Source of the DNA: Struthio camelus
Lineage: Eukaryota > Chordata > Aves > Struthioniformes > Struthionidae
Reading direction: 5' to 3'
Assembly (NCBI RefSeq): GCF_040807025.1
Contig: NC_090942.1
Location: forward strand, 35,914,911-35,978,910
Length of the DNA: 64,000 bases
This document shows positions 1 to 13,200 of the stretch, piece by piece. The notes beneath the pieces are model-generated. The model saw nothing but the letters and a program-made list of their open reading frames with translations. It made no database searches and had not been told where the DNA came from. The translations under genes and the position numbers were made by a program. Numbering within the stretch: the first letter of the stretch is position 1; every line of letters starts with the position of its first letter.

Positions 1-3000
1 TTTTTCCATGATTTTTTTTTTTAATTAATGAAAATTACAATTTAAATGTGATCATGTGTACCCAGAAGCTGGGCCTAAGGGTCTATAAGCTTCTAAAAAA
101 GGACCCTAGAGGGACACCTATGCAAATGGATGGGACCTGGGAATATCGACAGTGACAGATTTCCTGGACCTATCTAGCTGGTCCTTTGGTTACTCTGCTT
201 CTTTGCCAAATCCTATGCTTGCACTTTGGCAGTGCATACATACATGTCATTTTGCAAAAAGGCTAGACAGAGCTATAATATTTGTTATGCAGATGTAGCT
301 AATATCTATAGTTTATAGTGGAAAACTGATGAGTCTTTCATTATTTTAAGTCATGATAAAGAATGAAGTTCAAATCCAAATAAAGATTGGCAGTCTACTA
401 ATTTGATAAGAATTGTCTAATGTATATGAATTTCATTCAAATAGACCAAACAATTTCCTGGATGTCAGGAAGGGACATTCTCTTCATTGAGAAGAAAGGG
501 GAAAAAGCCAGCAAAAATGTTATAGTACTTGTGTAAGAGCAAATTACATATTGCTTATGGATATGACTTCTTAAGGCAGTAAGTCTTTATTCTTTCTGTT
601 TTACTTCTGTTCTTCTGGAGGATCATTTCAGATGTGTTTGGCTTGGAACTAACCCAAACTTCGGGTTTCTTGTTTCTAGGAAGTTTGATATTTTCAAATT
701 TTGCTCTGGAGAGATGTGGAATAAAACAGGGTTTTTTTTTTTTTTCCTCTTAAAACTTTTCACAAATAAAAATAGAAAGATAGTAATGGTTATTGTTATA
801 ATTTAGAGAACTTTAAAACTTTTCCAACTCAGCATGTATTTCCCCAGACTCTCGCATCAACTGAAAGGGACTGACACTTTTGTCAGCTTTTTGCTTTGAG
901 CAAAAAGAATGCCAAGTAAAGTAGCGGAAATATTGAGTTCAGGCAATAGCTGAGGCTTCTAGGGCTTCAGAAGGTCCTCCACTATGAGAACTGCCTTTCA
1001 GCAGCTCTGAGATGTTTAGGCTTCCCTGCAATGTAATGATCGTGTACATTTTTGTAATATTTTGGGCCTGATGAATCAGTATTTTGTGAGGAGTATCTGA
1101 GTTTTTTGTTCTGAAAGCTTTCCTCTAGCTCTTATGCAATTAGGAGTGAAGGTACCCTATAAAAAATCAATGCCAAAGCCTGATTCTGTGGGCAAACCTC
1201 AAATAAAGGAGCAATGTCTATTGTGGTGGGACCGGACTTTCTCTTCAGCTTGTAAACAGGCCACACAGTGTGCCTTAGCTATTGTCCTGAGCACAGAATA
1301 AAAGAGGGGCCTGATGCTTCTTCCAAATGTAGTTTTATGCCCTGATGGATTTGCAGTAAGTCAGATGTTTTAGGTGGGATATGTTTCCCTTCAGTTTAGA
1401 TCTTTGTAATGCAGATATCTACATCTGATTGAGTGATGGAGATGTACTTTCTAGTCAACAGAGCAAAGTAAGCATTCCTAGGGCATGACACATATGACCC
1501 ATATCAGGCAACTATTTCTCTCCACTATCTACAAAGAAAATCTAGATAACCAGCTGAGATGTAGGCACAAACACAGCAGAGGACATAGTGCTCTGGAGTA
1601 TTGTCTTGATCTGCTCACAGGCTGAAATCCCTGATGATTTGCTGACTACAGGGTACACTTGATTATGCAATAATAACAAAAGTTTTCTGCTAGAGATGTG
1701 TGTGTCATTAGCACTTTGACAGAGATCATAACAAAGTGACTCTTGCACAATTCTGCCTGTGCTTAGGGGTTTCTTATCCAATGCTTGATGAATGTTATAA
1801 TTTGTCATGAGAGTCTAGTGGGATATTTTTTTTAAGGTTTATGTCAAGGCCCAGTACAGATGGAAGTGTATCTGATCTCCTCTTCTGGCTGATTTCCTGA
1901 GACATATTCCTCTACTAATCTATAAAGCAATGGCTTTTATTTTGAAAAAATTGTCATGTAGAGGCAAATCTGGCCCCAGCACTGCAGATGCATCAAGCAC
2001 TTTGGCAGAGGAACGAGTGTGGTTCTGCTGCACGCTTCTCTCTGCAAAACACAATCATTTTCTCCTTAGGAGTTCTGTAGAAGAGAGGGTGGTGCTGATG
2101 GTGGGGGTGAGTGAACTTGCAGCTATTCACATTCATCCTCAGGGCTGATTCATTGTATTTTCCCAAAGCCTGTGAGAAGGAGAACTCTGAAACCACTTCT
2201 GCATTTAATGAAGATGAAGGGCTATTTGGAGACTTCAGAAAAAGTCACATTGTTATTAGTGAAGGGGTGGAATAAACATCTGCTACTAATGCCTTTTTTG
2301 CATAAGATAGCATTTAAAGGTTGTTTCATGCCTCTGAAAACATATCTGAGAAACATACTTACCTTTAAAAGATGTGATACTGGAGAGCGAAGTTTCATCT
2401 GAATGCATCCAAATGAGATACAGTAGAACAGTAATATTTCAGATTCCCTGTGAAAAAAAGGGCTGAACAATAGAGAACAAGGCCTAGGATAGGGACAGCA
2501 TTATCTTTAAGTGACTTTCTTGTCAAATTATTGAGGATCGAAGTGAAGAAATATTCTTCTCATGGGGGATCTGAATATGAAACCATTATTTTGTCGTCAT
2601 GCTATTATGACCTAGGTTTAATGATTCTTCAGAGGAACTCCTTCAGCTGCAAATACATTCATAAAAATGGTCTGCTTATCCTACTTCGCTGAGCTTTCAA
2701 AAATATAAAATTTGAAAGAGCTTACATTTATTTATTTTTCATAAAAATAAGTGGAAATAGGTTAGTGTTGCTTAAGATGGGCGCTGGAATTCACATCAGT
2801 GAATAAGAAGACATTGATGTTCCTAAATGTAACTGAACGTCATGTAAGTGAACGTGTATTTTGATGACAGCGATACGCTCACAGAAAACAGGATGGAATT
2901 TTGAGTTCCATGTAGAGATCTGCATTAGTGAGAAGCATGTACAAATTATCACCAAATGTGGAGGCCCTGCCCATCATTTTGGACAGAGCTTCATGAATTG

Positions 3001-3874
3001 TCAGGTCAGAAGAAACCACTTAGTTTGAGAATAGCCTCACTCAGATAGGCTGGCTGAAACTTCAATGTGTATGTTAATGTGAATTGCCCAGCGCTCCCTT
3101 TGGAGTTAGTGGAAAAAAACAGGTGCCTCCAGTAAACGATTTGTCCGACCTGTTGTGAAGATTAAATGCATCACCCTCTGCAGGTGCCTGTTTTCACGAT
3201 AAAGGAAGACTGAGGTACTGAGTTTAGTTTTAAATGATGTATTTTTACATCCCTAACTTTGGGCAAATGAATCTCACTACTAAAATGACTTTTGGATGTG
3301 AACTGCTGGACTTCTCTGCATTATTTTTCCAAGCTAAAGCATTTTAGGAAAAAAAAGTTAATTTTTTTTTTAATAATTAGTCATGACAAATCTACCACTT
3401 TTTTTAGTAATTGATCCAATTCTTAATTATGTTTATTGTGTTTTTAAAAGTCTTTATTTACAGTTTGAATTTGTCTAACTTCAACTTTTAACTAGCAGAG
3501 CTTGTTAAACCCTGGCCTGTTCCGGTGAGCTGTTGCATGAGCTTTTTCCCCAAGCAGTGCAAGCAGAATCAGATGACTAGTCTGAACTAATCAGTTAGTT
3601 TCTCCTCAGTAGCCAGCAGAGACTGATAGTGATTTATCCAACCTGTCTGGGACATCTATTTTGTGCTGGCGTAAGAGCATCCTGCAGTAATAATACCTTC
3701 TCTTTCCACGGATTACACAGGGGCATCTGGAATAGGTAACTTATGCTAAATCTTAAATACCCAAAATCAGGTGAAATAAATTCCCCTCTGAGATGGGTTT
3801 ACATCATCTTTGACCTTCACTTTGCTATATTAAACAGACAAATTTGCTAGAAACCCTCTGTATAGGAATTTAAT
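1..3874. other. AT-rich intergenic DNA
   Basis: Downstream of AMIGO2. Open frames are under 90 codons and overlap on both strands; no domain, RNA gene or repeat is recognised. Confidence 0.6.
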
Positions 3875-4145
3875 TTTTTTTTCTCTCCCTCCCCTTCCCC
3901 CTTAGTCTGCTACGTTATTCTTTGAACTCTCTTGAGTTTCTTAACGCTCCTTTTGAAGAGCGGACACCAGAACTGGACGCTATTTCGGAAAGTAACATAT
4001 CGTCCTACTCCTACTTGAGATTCCCAATTTGAATTGCAAGAATTACATTAGTGTGCTGCTCTGGGATATTGGAGTGAGTTAATTATCTGCCACGACCTCC
4101 AAATCCCTTCCCAATAACTTCATCACAGAACCTCGTTCTCCATTC
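3875..4145 (-). mobile_element. Ancient CR1/L3-like LINE remnant, minus orientation
   Basis: Phrases such as ACACCAGAACTGGACGCTAT, CCTACTCCTACTTGAGATTC and CACGACCTCCAAATCCCTTC follow, in order, the reversed ORF2 region of CR1-type LINEs shared among amniotes. It is heavily diverged and no reading frame survives. RepeatMasker or a profile search would confirm it. Confidence 0.5.
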
Positions 4146-4624
4146 TTCGTAGAGAAAAATCTTCTGAGAGACTAAGTTAAGCTGATTTTATTTTTAAGTT
4201 GCAGATCTCAAGACGCATAAGGCAGACATTTTTCAGAAGGGTAATAATTCATCTGTAAAATTTGACCTGAGCTGAAATCAGAGACATGTGGCTCAGAGAA
4301 TAGGTGGTGTTTTATATATAAGAGATATAATCTCTTCTCATCTCTCACACATTTTTTTTCAGATTTTCAAGTAAAATAATTCTGATTTTTGCCCCGAGTC
4401 ACAGTATAGCCACAGAAAATAGTCATAAATGAACTATTTGAATATCTCGTAGAATCTCTGCTGCAGAGGAATCTGACAGAATAAGCCTCGCATTCACACA
4501 TTCCTTATATTTGCAATGACAGCTCTTTAAAAAGAGGAATATATTTTCTATGTGTGCAGACACCTATTTCGCTGGAATCTGATCTCACCTGAACTAGCCT
4601 AAATCTAGAGTAAGAGCACTGATT

Positions 4625-4672
4625 TTGCAGCTGTTACTCTAGGTTTACACTGAGACCAGAATCTATCCTGAA
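4625..4672. repeat. Fragment of an old amniote interspersed repeat
   Basis: The stretch with GTTTACACTGAGACCAGAAT resembles a common ancient sauropsid repeat whose halves are near-palindromic (forms of 'gtaactgagatcagaatc'). The family is not named because it cannot be verified here. Confidence 0.3.
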
Positions 4673-5228
4673 ATCTCAGAACTGCTGTATTGCCCTTAGC
4701 AGAGCATATTGTTTACTGGAAGTTTGTTTGCAGATGAAGAGAGAGAGAGAAAAAATAATACAAAGGGAACCCAGCAAAGTTTTTCCATTTCAAGGATGTC
4801 CACAGAAATTCTGGAAAGTGTACAATAGTTTTAAAGAAAGGATAGAGAGCCTGATTTGGCATGCTTTATTCCATCTTACTGAAGGCGTACGGGGGTTGCT
4901 GGGGGATGCCTGCGTACCTGCTCACAGGCAGATGCAAGCTTGCTGTTCTTCAGCTCCTGGCCAGAACCCAAATGTCCATTAGTGTTGCTTGTGCTAGAAA
5001 TATTAAGCCCTGCCAAGTATTTTCATTATCTGGAACTGGGCATGAGAATGAGCAGTCTATGGTGACAGAGGATGGGGTTTCAATATTTTAGCCAGAATTT
5101 TTTTGAAAAAGGCCTTAAATACTCTGTTGCCTGGGTGTGTGTGCAGGAAATCCCAAAACAACAAAAAAAAGCTTAAAGGTGTGTGGCTAACGTCAGCCCT
5201 TAAAACCAAACCATGTAATACCTGAAGC

Positions 5229-5240
5229 TATATATATATG
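5229..5240. repeat. Short TA microsatellite
   Basis: About six TA units. Confidence 0.7.
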
Positions 5241-7119
5241 AACTCTTATTTTCCATATCAGTGGTCCTGTAGGTCATTTATTTTTATGTCCCATTTCTGT
5301 TATATTCACTAAAGCCTTCTAACTATAAACAAAACATAAATGTTTGTTACTATAAACAAAAATGTTCATGCCATTTAATGCATTATTTTAAACACCTCCT
5401 ATATACAAAATAAATGTCTCAAAATGTTTCACTTGGCTTACTTATTCTTCCTTCTCTTGCTTCCAATATGTGGCTCTTTTATGTAGGTTTTCCTCTTGTC
5501 ATGGAACCAGATCAGTTAGAGATGGCATCGTTATTAAGCTATTCATTTTTAATCCATATCCCCCACAGTTTCAGACTTACTCCTCTGAGAATGTATTTTA
5601 CTTTAGCAAGCTAGATTTGGACTGTAGTTACAGGTGGTTAGCTTTAATAAAAGTGGCTGAAGTATTTTCTAGTGAGTAATTTGCTTTTGGAAATGCTCCA
5701 GAGAACAAGCCTTTCCCAGGAATGTATCAAAAGGTGACTGAAATCATAAAAGGGGGAAAAATAAAATTGTCATGATAGTGTCACAATGTTTTCTGTTGCT
5801 CATACAAAAATACGGAATTGTTATTGTTTTTCATTTCAATTCGCAATATATTCAAAGCTTGGGTGTAACATTAATGTAACATGAAATCCATTTTTCCTAT
5901 TATGTAGTATTACATAGTTTCAAAAATACTTTGAAATTATGACTATAAAATCTTAAATCAAAATAAATGCTAATAACTGTTTAAATTCATGCTAAGTGCA
6001 TGCAGACAAGACAATGATTCCTTTGGTACACTGGTGTAATGAATGAATTGGCGCGGCAAAATAAAGCACCAGCTCAAGCAAAGCTCTGGCTGTCAAAGAG
6101 GGCAGTTTCTCTGGGATTTCCTGTGGCACAGAGACAGTACCCAAACAACAACCGTTCTGCGTGCCTTTTCTGACCTTACAGACTTTTTTTTTTTAATACA
6201 ATTCCTCCTCTTCTATCATGGTAGCCTTTTCCTAGACTACTTCTTTTGTTCCTGCCATTTCTTATCCCATTCCTGTTCTATATGTTGCCTCCTTCCCCCT
6301 GCCTGTTTCTCTCTCCTTCCCTCTTGCCTGGTTGGGTCGGTGTCAGGAGTGGGAAAGGCTCCATCCCGCCCTGGGCCCGCCCTGAAGACGGGGCTGCGAG
6401 AGCCCAGGGCTGACGGCCCCTCGCAGAGGTGCCTCTTCTCCTGCCTTCAGCCCTGGCAAAGCAGAGACTCGGGGCTGGCTCTGACCCGTTTTCTTATTAT
6501 GCAAGGATTTAGGCTCGAGGAAATAAGATGAGAGCAGGTGGTTTTAATGAAAATTGTTTTGGCATGATACAGCTCAAAAGCCCTAGTGCTAGCTCCCCTC
6601 TGCCCGTGGTTATTTTTATACTGGTATCTAAAACAGGCTCATTCGAGTCAATTAGCAAGCATAAGTCACAGCTGACTTTGGGAGGAATAACTTATCCACT
6701 CGAGACTCTTTAGATGTGTAACTAATAAGAAGTTGTCAGCTTACATTAATTTTCACACGTCTCAGCTACATCAGGGATCTAAAGGCAAAATCTCGTGTTC
6801 AGAAAAACGACATGGAGTTGAGGACTCCATGGGGACTTAATCAATACATACGTTCCATTGATCACAAATTGTTTTGCGTTGTGCCAGACTACTGATGAGC
6901 TTTTTCTCCTTGTATAACTTTTTCAGAATAATGTGTAGGAGAAAAGATAATAGAAAGGAAATTGCATCTGCAAAATACAAGAGGTAGTTGCAATATTTTG
7001 TGAAATGCTGCTCAGTGAACTGAAACATCTCTCACAAGATGAGTTCCCTGGCTGAAGGATGCACCCAAGGTACACAAACGCAGGTTACTTTCAGCCACAG
7101 GAACATGGATCACTTACGA

Positions 7120-7198
7120 AAGGCTGCAGTCTGATCTCAGTTACACCTGTGTGAATTGAAATAAATAATTTGACGTTACTGATGTGAATGGGTTCTGA
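7120..7198. repeat. Fragment of an old amniote interspersed repeat
   Basis: Contains TCTGATCTCAGTTACACCTG and, 45 bases on, a degenerate opposite half. This is the same repeat type as the fragment near 4.6 kb, in the other orientation. Confidence 0.35.
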
Positions 7199-8573
7199 TT
7201 TTGGCACCATATTTAGACTATATCCTGAGGAAATTGTTGCCCTTTTCTGCAACAGTGTCATATTTTCAAGAGAAATTCTTAAAAAGTAGCATTTTTAAAG
7301 TATTTTTTTTCTTTACAGAATGGACAGAAAATGAAAAAAAAAAAAACTGTCCAGAGCAAGAACTTCCAGCCATCTGCCTAATACCAGGAAGCAGCTCTTC
7401 CAGATCTCCGCTTTTTCATCTGGCTTAGAAATGCACTCAGCACGGGCACGCACTTCCAGGAGCCTGGCAGAAAATGCTGAGACGAGGTCCCACTCTTGAC
7501 TTGGACGGACCATGAAGGAATGAGTTGAGGGTATCCACAGACTTTCAAAGCTGGTGGCCTAAGGCCAGCCCCCTGCACAACCTGCTCTGTGCCCTCCATC
7601 ACCACAGGTCCTGGGCTTGTGACAGTCCTTAGTATTTGTAACTATAGCACCACTGTAAATCAGTACCTTAACAGTCTCTGTGTTTTATCAGGCATAGATA
7701 AATTTAACCTACTTTAAATCACACAGATAATTTCAAGATAAAGGCTAATCACAAGAGAAAGGCTCATTCCTTGCCTAAATTTTGATATGGGACAATAGAG
7801 GACCTTAAACCAAAACAGAGTCAACTTAATTGTCAGTCTGGTGCCCTCCAAAGTTCACTTCTTCATTTACCATCCTCCTGTATAGCTTTCCACAAAGGGA
7901 CCTCCGAGTGTCGCAAATTCAAAGTGTTCTTAATGTAATGGATGGAAAACATCATGTTATATAAAAAGACATTTTTCAGCTGAAAGTTGATAACTGTACA
8001 TCTATTTTTTATTCTCTCAAGTATGTAAAATAAGTTGTTTAGAGACCCAGTCTCATGCTTCGGATGACTAAATGTGCCCTGAATAGTTCAGTGTAATTGA
8101 ACATAAATAATGTGGGAAGCCCAAAAATTCTCATTCAGGGCTCACACTCAGGGTAAAAGTTGAAGAAATAAATTACTAGAGTTGCAGACCTCCATCTCAT
8201 TGTTGCTTTGCTCTCAAAAGGTTACTGACTGCTCTCTGGACCCTAATTCCGCTCTCACTCTAGTTTATGGTCATTTCATTCTACTGCATAGTTTCTTCTG
8301 ATGCAACTGCATGAGGGAGAACAAGTAAGCTCTAAATCTCTTAGAGGCTGATACACATCTTGTACTGTTTAAAAGCTTCCGATTTAAAAAGAAATGTTGC
8401 AATTAGCTCATAAAAAGATCTCATTATTTTAATAATAAAAAGAGCCACAGACACTGAGGTTTCAGAAGCGTTCTATATCACAAGCTTGTTCAGATTCTAA
8501 TTCTGTTTTTGTTAAATGATAACCAGTAAGACATACTTACGATAGGTCTGAGAGAAATGCTTGTATGTGCTAC

Positions 8574-8637
8574 TTATTAAGGTGAGAAATTTTAGTATCT
8601 TGCATTTATTAAGGTGAGAAATTTTAGTATCTTGCAT
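8574..8637. repeat. Perfect 32-bp tandem duplication
   Basis: Two identical, directly adjacent 32-base units (unit begins TTATTAAGGTGAGAAATTTT). The absence of any difference between copies suggests a recent duplication. Confidence 0.95.
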
Positions 8638-9899
8638 TGAGACTGTGATCATGGTGATAGGTCTCTCTTTCTGTGGTAGTTCTCTGTTACTCTGCACTGT
8701 ATACAGAAGTATATGAGACAGTTGTTTGTCCTAAAGACATTGGACTCCCCCCAAAAAAAGATGAGGAAGAAAAAAGTGTAAGAAGATAACTGTAAATAAC
8801 CATAGTGAGGCAGTTCTGCATTGCTCTCCCAACAGACTGACATCGCCTTTTAGTGGAAGTGCGATTGAAAGTGTGAAAGGAGTGCCTAACGTTTGGAGGT
8901 GAAGTATTTTAATACCTGAAAAAACACCTCTAGTTGAACTATATAGTAGATAGTCAAATGAGGTATATTATATACAGTGAAGGCAACTCCGTGGTCATAC
9001 TGTCTTCGAGACCTTATTACAACCATATAAATTTAATGGAGGAAGAGAGGAGTACAGTGATCCATTTTTTGGGTGCACTGTATGGTGACAGGCCCACCTT
9101 TTGAGCAGGGAAATGAACTTTCATTTTCAGAAGTCTAGCCGAGATTGTACGTTTTCCTGCTGCTGAGTAATACTTGGTCATGCTAGCAATCACACCGACA
9201 GCTCTTCTCACTCATAGTAGGTTTCTATCACTACAGAGCAAACTTAAGACTTACTGGAGGTCCCAAGAGTATTTGAAAAGTTTCCCATCTCAAGGCTACT
9301 TAAAACTGCCTGCACTCACAGAAACTATGAGAAAGAATAAGGTTCATCTGGAACCATCAGCATCCACAGCTAAGGCAGTATCTTGGTCCAGTGATCTGGC
9401 AATCTTTGAAAAGCAAACCCAAATGAAACTTTGTTTGTGAAGCTGCCTTACAAGTAATAGCGTGGCACAAGATTTTCCCAACCTGCTAGTGTTCAGTGTG
9501 AGACTTGGCTTCAGCACAGAATTCCTCCTTTTTCTCTGAAAACAGCTGCCAGTTGCATTCTCTCCTATGACAGAATGACCACAGTTTGTCCACCCACCAA
9601 ACTTTTTGTTAACCTGTGTATAACATCTATTTCAGAGATACTATGGGGATAGAGTAAGTTTCTGAATGTGTATGAACTTAAGGAGCAAAACCAAAACAAA
9701 CCTCAAGGTTAAAAAGTTTTCTTAGTTTCTGCTAAATTTTCTGTGAAGAACAGCCACACACAAACCATTTCCTTTTCAGGTCATTTTTATTCAAAATAAT
9801 TTTTATTTAATCCTAAAGAGTCTTTGGTAAACTGCGTCCAGGACGTGAAATGTGCAACATAGGTCACAGGACGAGGTTAAGGGGACCCAAACGAACATT

Positions 9900-10230
9900 G
9901 CCTACGTAAAACTGGAAACGACCTTGCAGCTCCTCTAGTCCAAACCCCCTACAATGAAGAAAGATCAGGGAATCTACATCATTCCCAGAAGATGCTTGTC
10001 AACTTGTTTTTAAAAAATATTCTAGTAAAAAAAGATGCAGCAGCAGCAGTCAGTAGTCTATCCTGTTGTGTTACTGTCCAAGTGTTTGGAAAGCTGTCCC
10101 TATTATTCAACCTAGGCCAGTTAACTTGTCAGAGGGGAGCAGGGTCAATACGATTTGCTCTCGTCAGCTGTTTTTATCATCTTAGGAACCTCCAGGCACT
10201 TGTAAATTGGTTATATAACCACTTGCTCCA
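9900..10230 (-). mobile_element. Old CR1-like LINE remnant, minus orientation
   Basis: The string CTCCTCTAGTCCAAACCCCC and the weakly matching continuation (region around 10000-10120) follow the reversed CR1 3' end, with many substitutions and small indels. Probably an older subfamily than the other copies. Confidence 0.55.
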
Positions 10231-13200
10231 GAATCTTTCCAGGAACTGAAGTTATAGTGGATAATCCGTAATTCCTTGTTTGTTTTCTAAAAAGTAGGTA
10301 CTGAATTTGCTTTTCTTGCATTATCTGGGACCTTTCCATTATCTGAGAGTTTTCAAAGATAATAGTGAATATTTCAGAGATTTTTTCCTACTCCTTTATG
10401 CATACAAGGTTTAATATCATTAGCCCCTGATGGCCTGAATTATGCTTAGCTTATCCAGATATTACTTTAATTTAATTTCTCCCTATTCTAGCTATACTCC
10501 TATTCTCACATTAAATTTAACGTGGTTAAGATTCTGATCAGAAATTTATCTTTTCAGTGAAGCCAGCGAAATCTATAGTGCTCTGTGCACTGCCTGCTGA
10601 GTAATGAACCTTTACTTTGCCCTTATTTTGCTCTTTATGTGTTTATTATCTCTTGTGTGTCTTTTGCTGCCTTAACGTTCCACAGTAATGTTACCACCTT
10701 AGCCTTTTTGACTTTATCCATACATTGTTTTGGGATTCCTTTTAAACTCAAGGCTAATTATGTTCTTTATTTCTACTTTTTGTATGACTCTCTTTGATTT
10801 TAGGTTCTTAAAAAGATCCTTGTGCAGCTGTAATGCACTTTGCTCTCTATTTTTTACCTTGTCTCCAGAGTTTATTTTTGTGCATTTGATGTAGCTCCTA
10901 TCAGCAATTCCTACCTTTCTTGATCTGCTCTCTCCCTTAGATTATCTACTTGAGAGACTCTGCCTAACAGTTCCCCAAGTTTAGTGAAGCCTATTTTTAA
11001 CTAGTCCATTATCTAGTTTTTTGCTACTCTTTTTCCCTTTCCTAAGATGTAAATATCTTTAACTCTTCACTAAGATTCTCTTCTAACCTACCCTATGTCC
11101 TTATGAATTTTAGAACATGTATGCATCGTCTTCAAACACAAGACAACAGCTTTTCACACTTTTTTTCTTGTGTGTCCTTCCTAAAGAAGTTACCATTTCT
11201 TCTTCCTCTTTCAGAGGTTGCAGTTAAGACTTCATACTGCTTATGTATGAAGACTTTTTTCTGTTTATGTCCATTCCCTTGGTATTGGGCATAGACATCT
11301 CAGATGTTTAAAGGCTGTTCTGCTATTTACTTTCACCTCTCCAGTTAAGAGTTTCCATTTCCCCCTCTTCCCTGTACTCCAGTCTTATTACTGAGTCATG
11401 CTTATTTTTACTTAATTCTAAGCTTTACTTATTGTCCCTTCCTCTCAAACTCAGTTTGAAACTCTTCCAGCCTTAGCAATGTCACTGATGTTTGTGATGT
11501 TTGGTTAGTGGGTAAGTACATTGGAAGGTCTTGCTGTTCACGTTCTTAAACTGGAAACAATGGTAGAAAATTGCAGCCGCTTTGTGCTTTGACTGCCAAA
11601 ATTAACATTGCTCACAGACATGTATATTTATGTATATTGTTCATGCAAATATTACTGACAATCTCAGGGGATTTCTGAAACATTCCAGATACCCGACTTT
11701 GAAAGACAAGTACAATTTTAAGCTTTGGCCTAGATCGAGCATGTATTCCATATAGTTAGAGCTTACAGGAACAGTTCCAGACTATTCACCTTTGCGAGGA
11801 CATCTTGGGGGTAAAAGACCTCTTTGGATCTTCCAGGTCCTCTTCGGACCTCTTGCTGGGTGCACACCTCAACCTCAGTCTAGCCATGCTCATGAGATAC
11901 AGACAAGAGAAAATAAAGAAAAAGAGACTGCACAGGGGCAACGCAAGTCTGTTTTACATTCACGTGTTGTGAAAAAAAATACCAAGGCACAAAATAATGC
12001 TTCCAGATTTTGTTATGCACAGAAGGAAATACAGTTGGCAGAAAGCAGAGCCTGAACTTGAGTCTTGTCAGTGGATTATTGTCAGTAATATGCCACAGAG
12101 CACTTAGTGACAACTCTTTCTCAGCAATGAGGGGCTCAGAAAACATGCGGCCAAAATCAGCATTTTTGGCAGCCCAGAAATGTCAGCTGGCATTGAATCT
12201 TCAGAGATCAGCTAGGGTTCAATTTTGGCTACTACTGCACTGAGCCAGGTTCCATGGGTTGGCTTTACACGTCTGCTTTTGGAGAGTCATTTAGCAGGGG
12301 TGTTGCAGAAAAGTGCATGCAACTGCCAACAGTGTGGCCTTTGAGAGGAATCAGAAAGCCAAACTTAAATGTTCTGTTATGGGAACTAGTTTAAGTTCAA
12401 TGACATTAGCCTCCCTGGTTTCCCTGTGTAGTCAATGGAGAAAGAAAGGTTTTTTGAAGCTCTGAACTGTCTTCTGGTGGAAATTTTTTCTCTTTAACTA
12501 CAGAAGGAAGCTAAGCAGATGGCAGCAGGCTAAAGTTAGAACCGGGCAGTACTTGTGTGAAAATGTTATGGCCACAGCAAGGGGATTTTCTCTAATATCT
12601 TACATTTGAAGACACAGTTGCATATTGGTAACTGCCTCCCTGTGAAAGCTTTTTCTCCTTGAAGTACACTGCACACTTGCTGCATTGCAGAAATGTATTC
12701 AAGAAGCATCTAAAATGGGGAAAGATCGTAGTATAATATGAGCTACTATAATGCTTCCTGTCCCAAAAAATCAAAACATTCTTCAGCTGTTGATGCATCA
12801 AGCTCCACAACATTGTTTGGAGTCAGATATTAAACTAGGCATTACCAATATACCATTACACAGTATTTCTGGTTATAGATGGAGTCATAAATTCTGCCTT
12901 ACAGTTTCCTGCACATACATACTTTGTCAAGTCTTGTACAAGTCTGGTCAAACTCCTCCGATAGCATTGGGAAGGAGAAATGTTCCTTGTAAGAAAGATA
13001 AAGCCTGTCCTACTTTGCTTTATATCAGAGCACTGGATCACCTGAAATTTGTGGCATCAATCAGTTCTGGTGACAGCTACAGTTGGTCCATCTGGGCACA
13101 GTTAACAGATGGAAGTATTGTGTTTCTGGTGATGTTTTTCCTCTGACTTTGACAAGAACGCTTATTCCAACACCAGGAATGTTTGGAGAACCTTGGAAAG

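Larger units (their letters stand above)
4146..9899. other. Intergenic DNA with small repeats
   Basis: Holds two old repeat scraps, a 32-bp duplication and short A/T runs. A frame of 162 codons at 6043-6531 crosses a locally GC-rich patch (about 6300-6500), but its translation has a pyrimidine-tract-driven Leu/Ser/Phe-rich middle and no recognisable domain. Confidence 0.55.

Noticed and set aside
12751..13146. 131-codon plus-strand frame
   Set aside because: No signal, domain or composition typical of a gene; overlapped by minus-strand frames of similar quality in AT-rich DNA.
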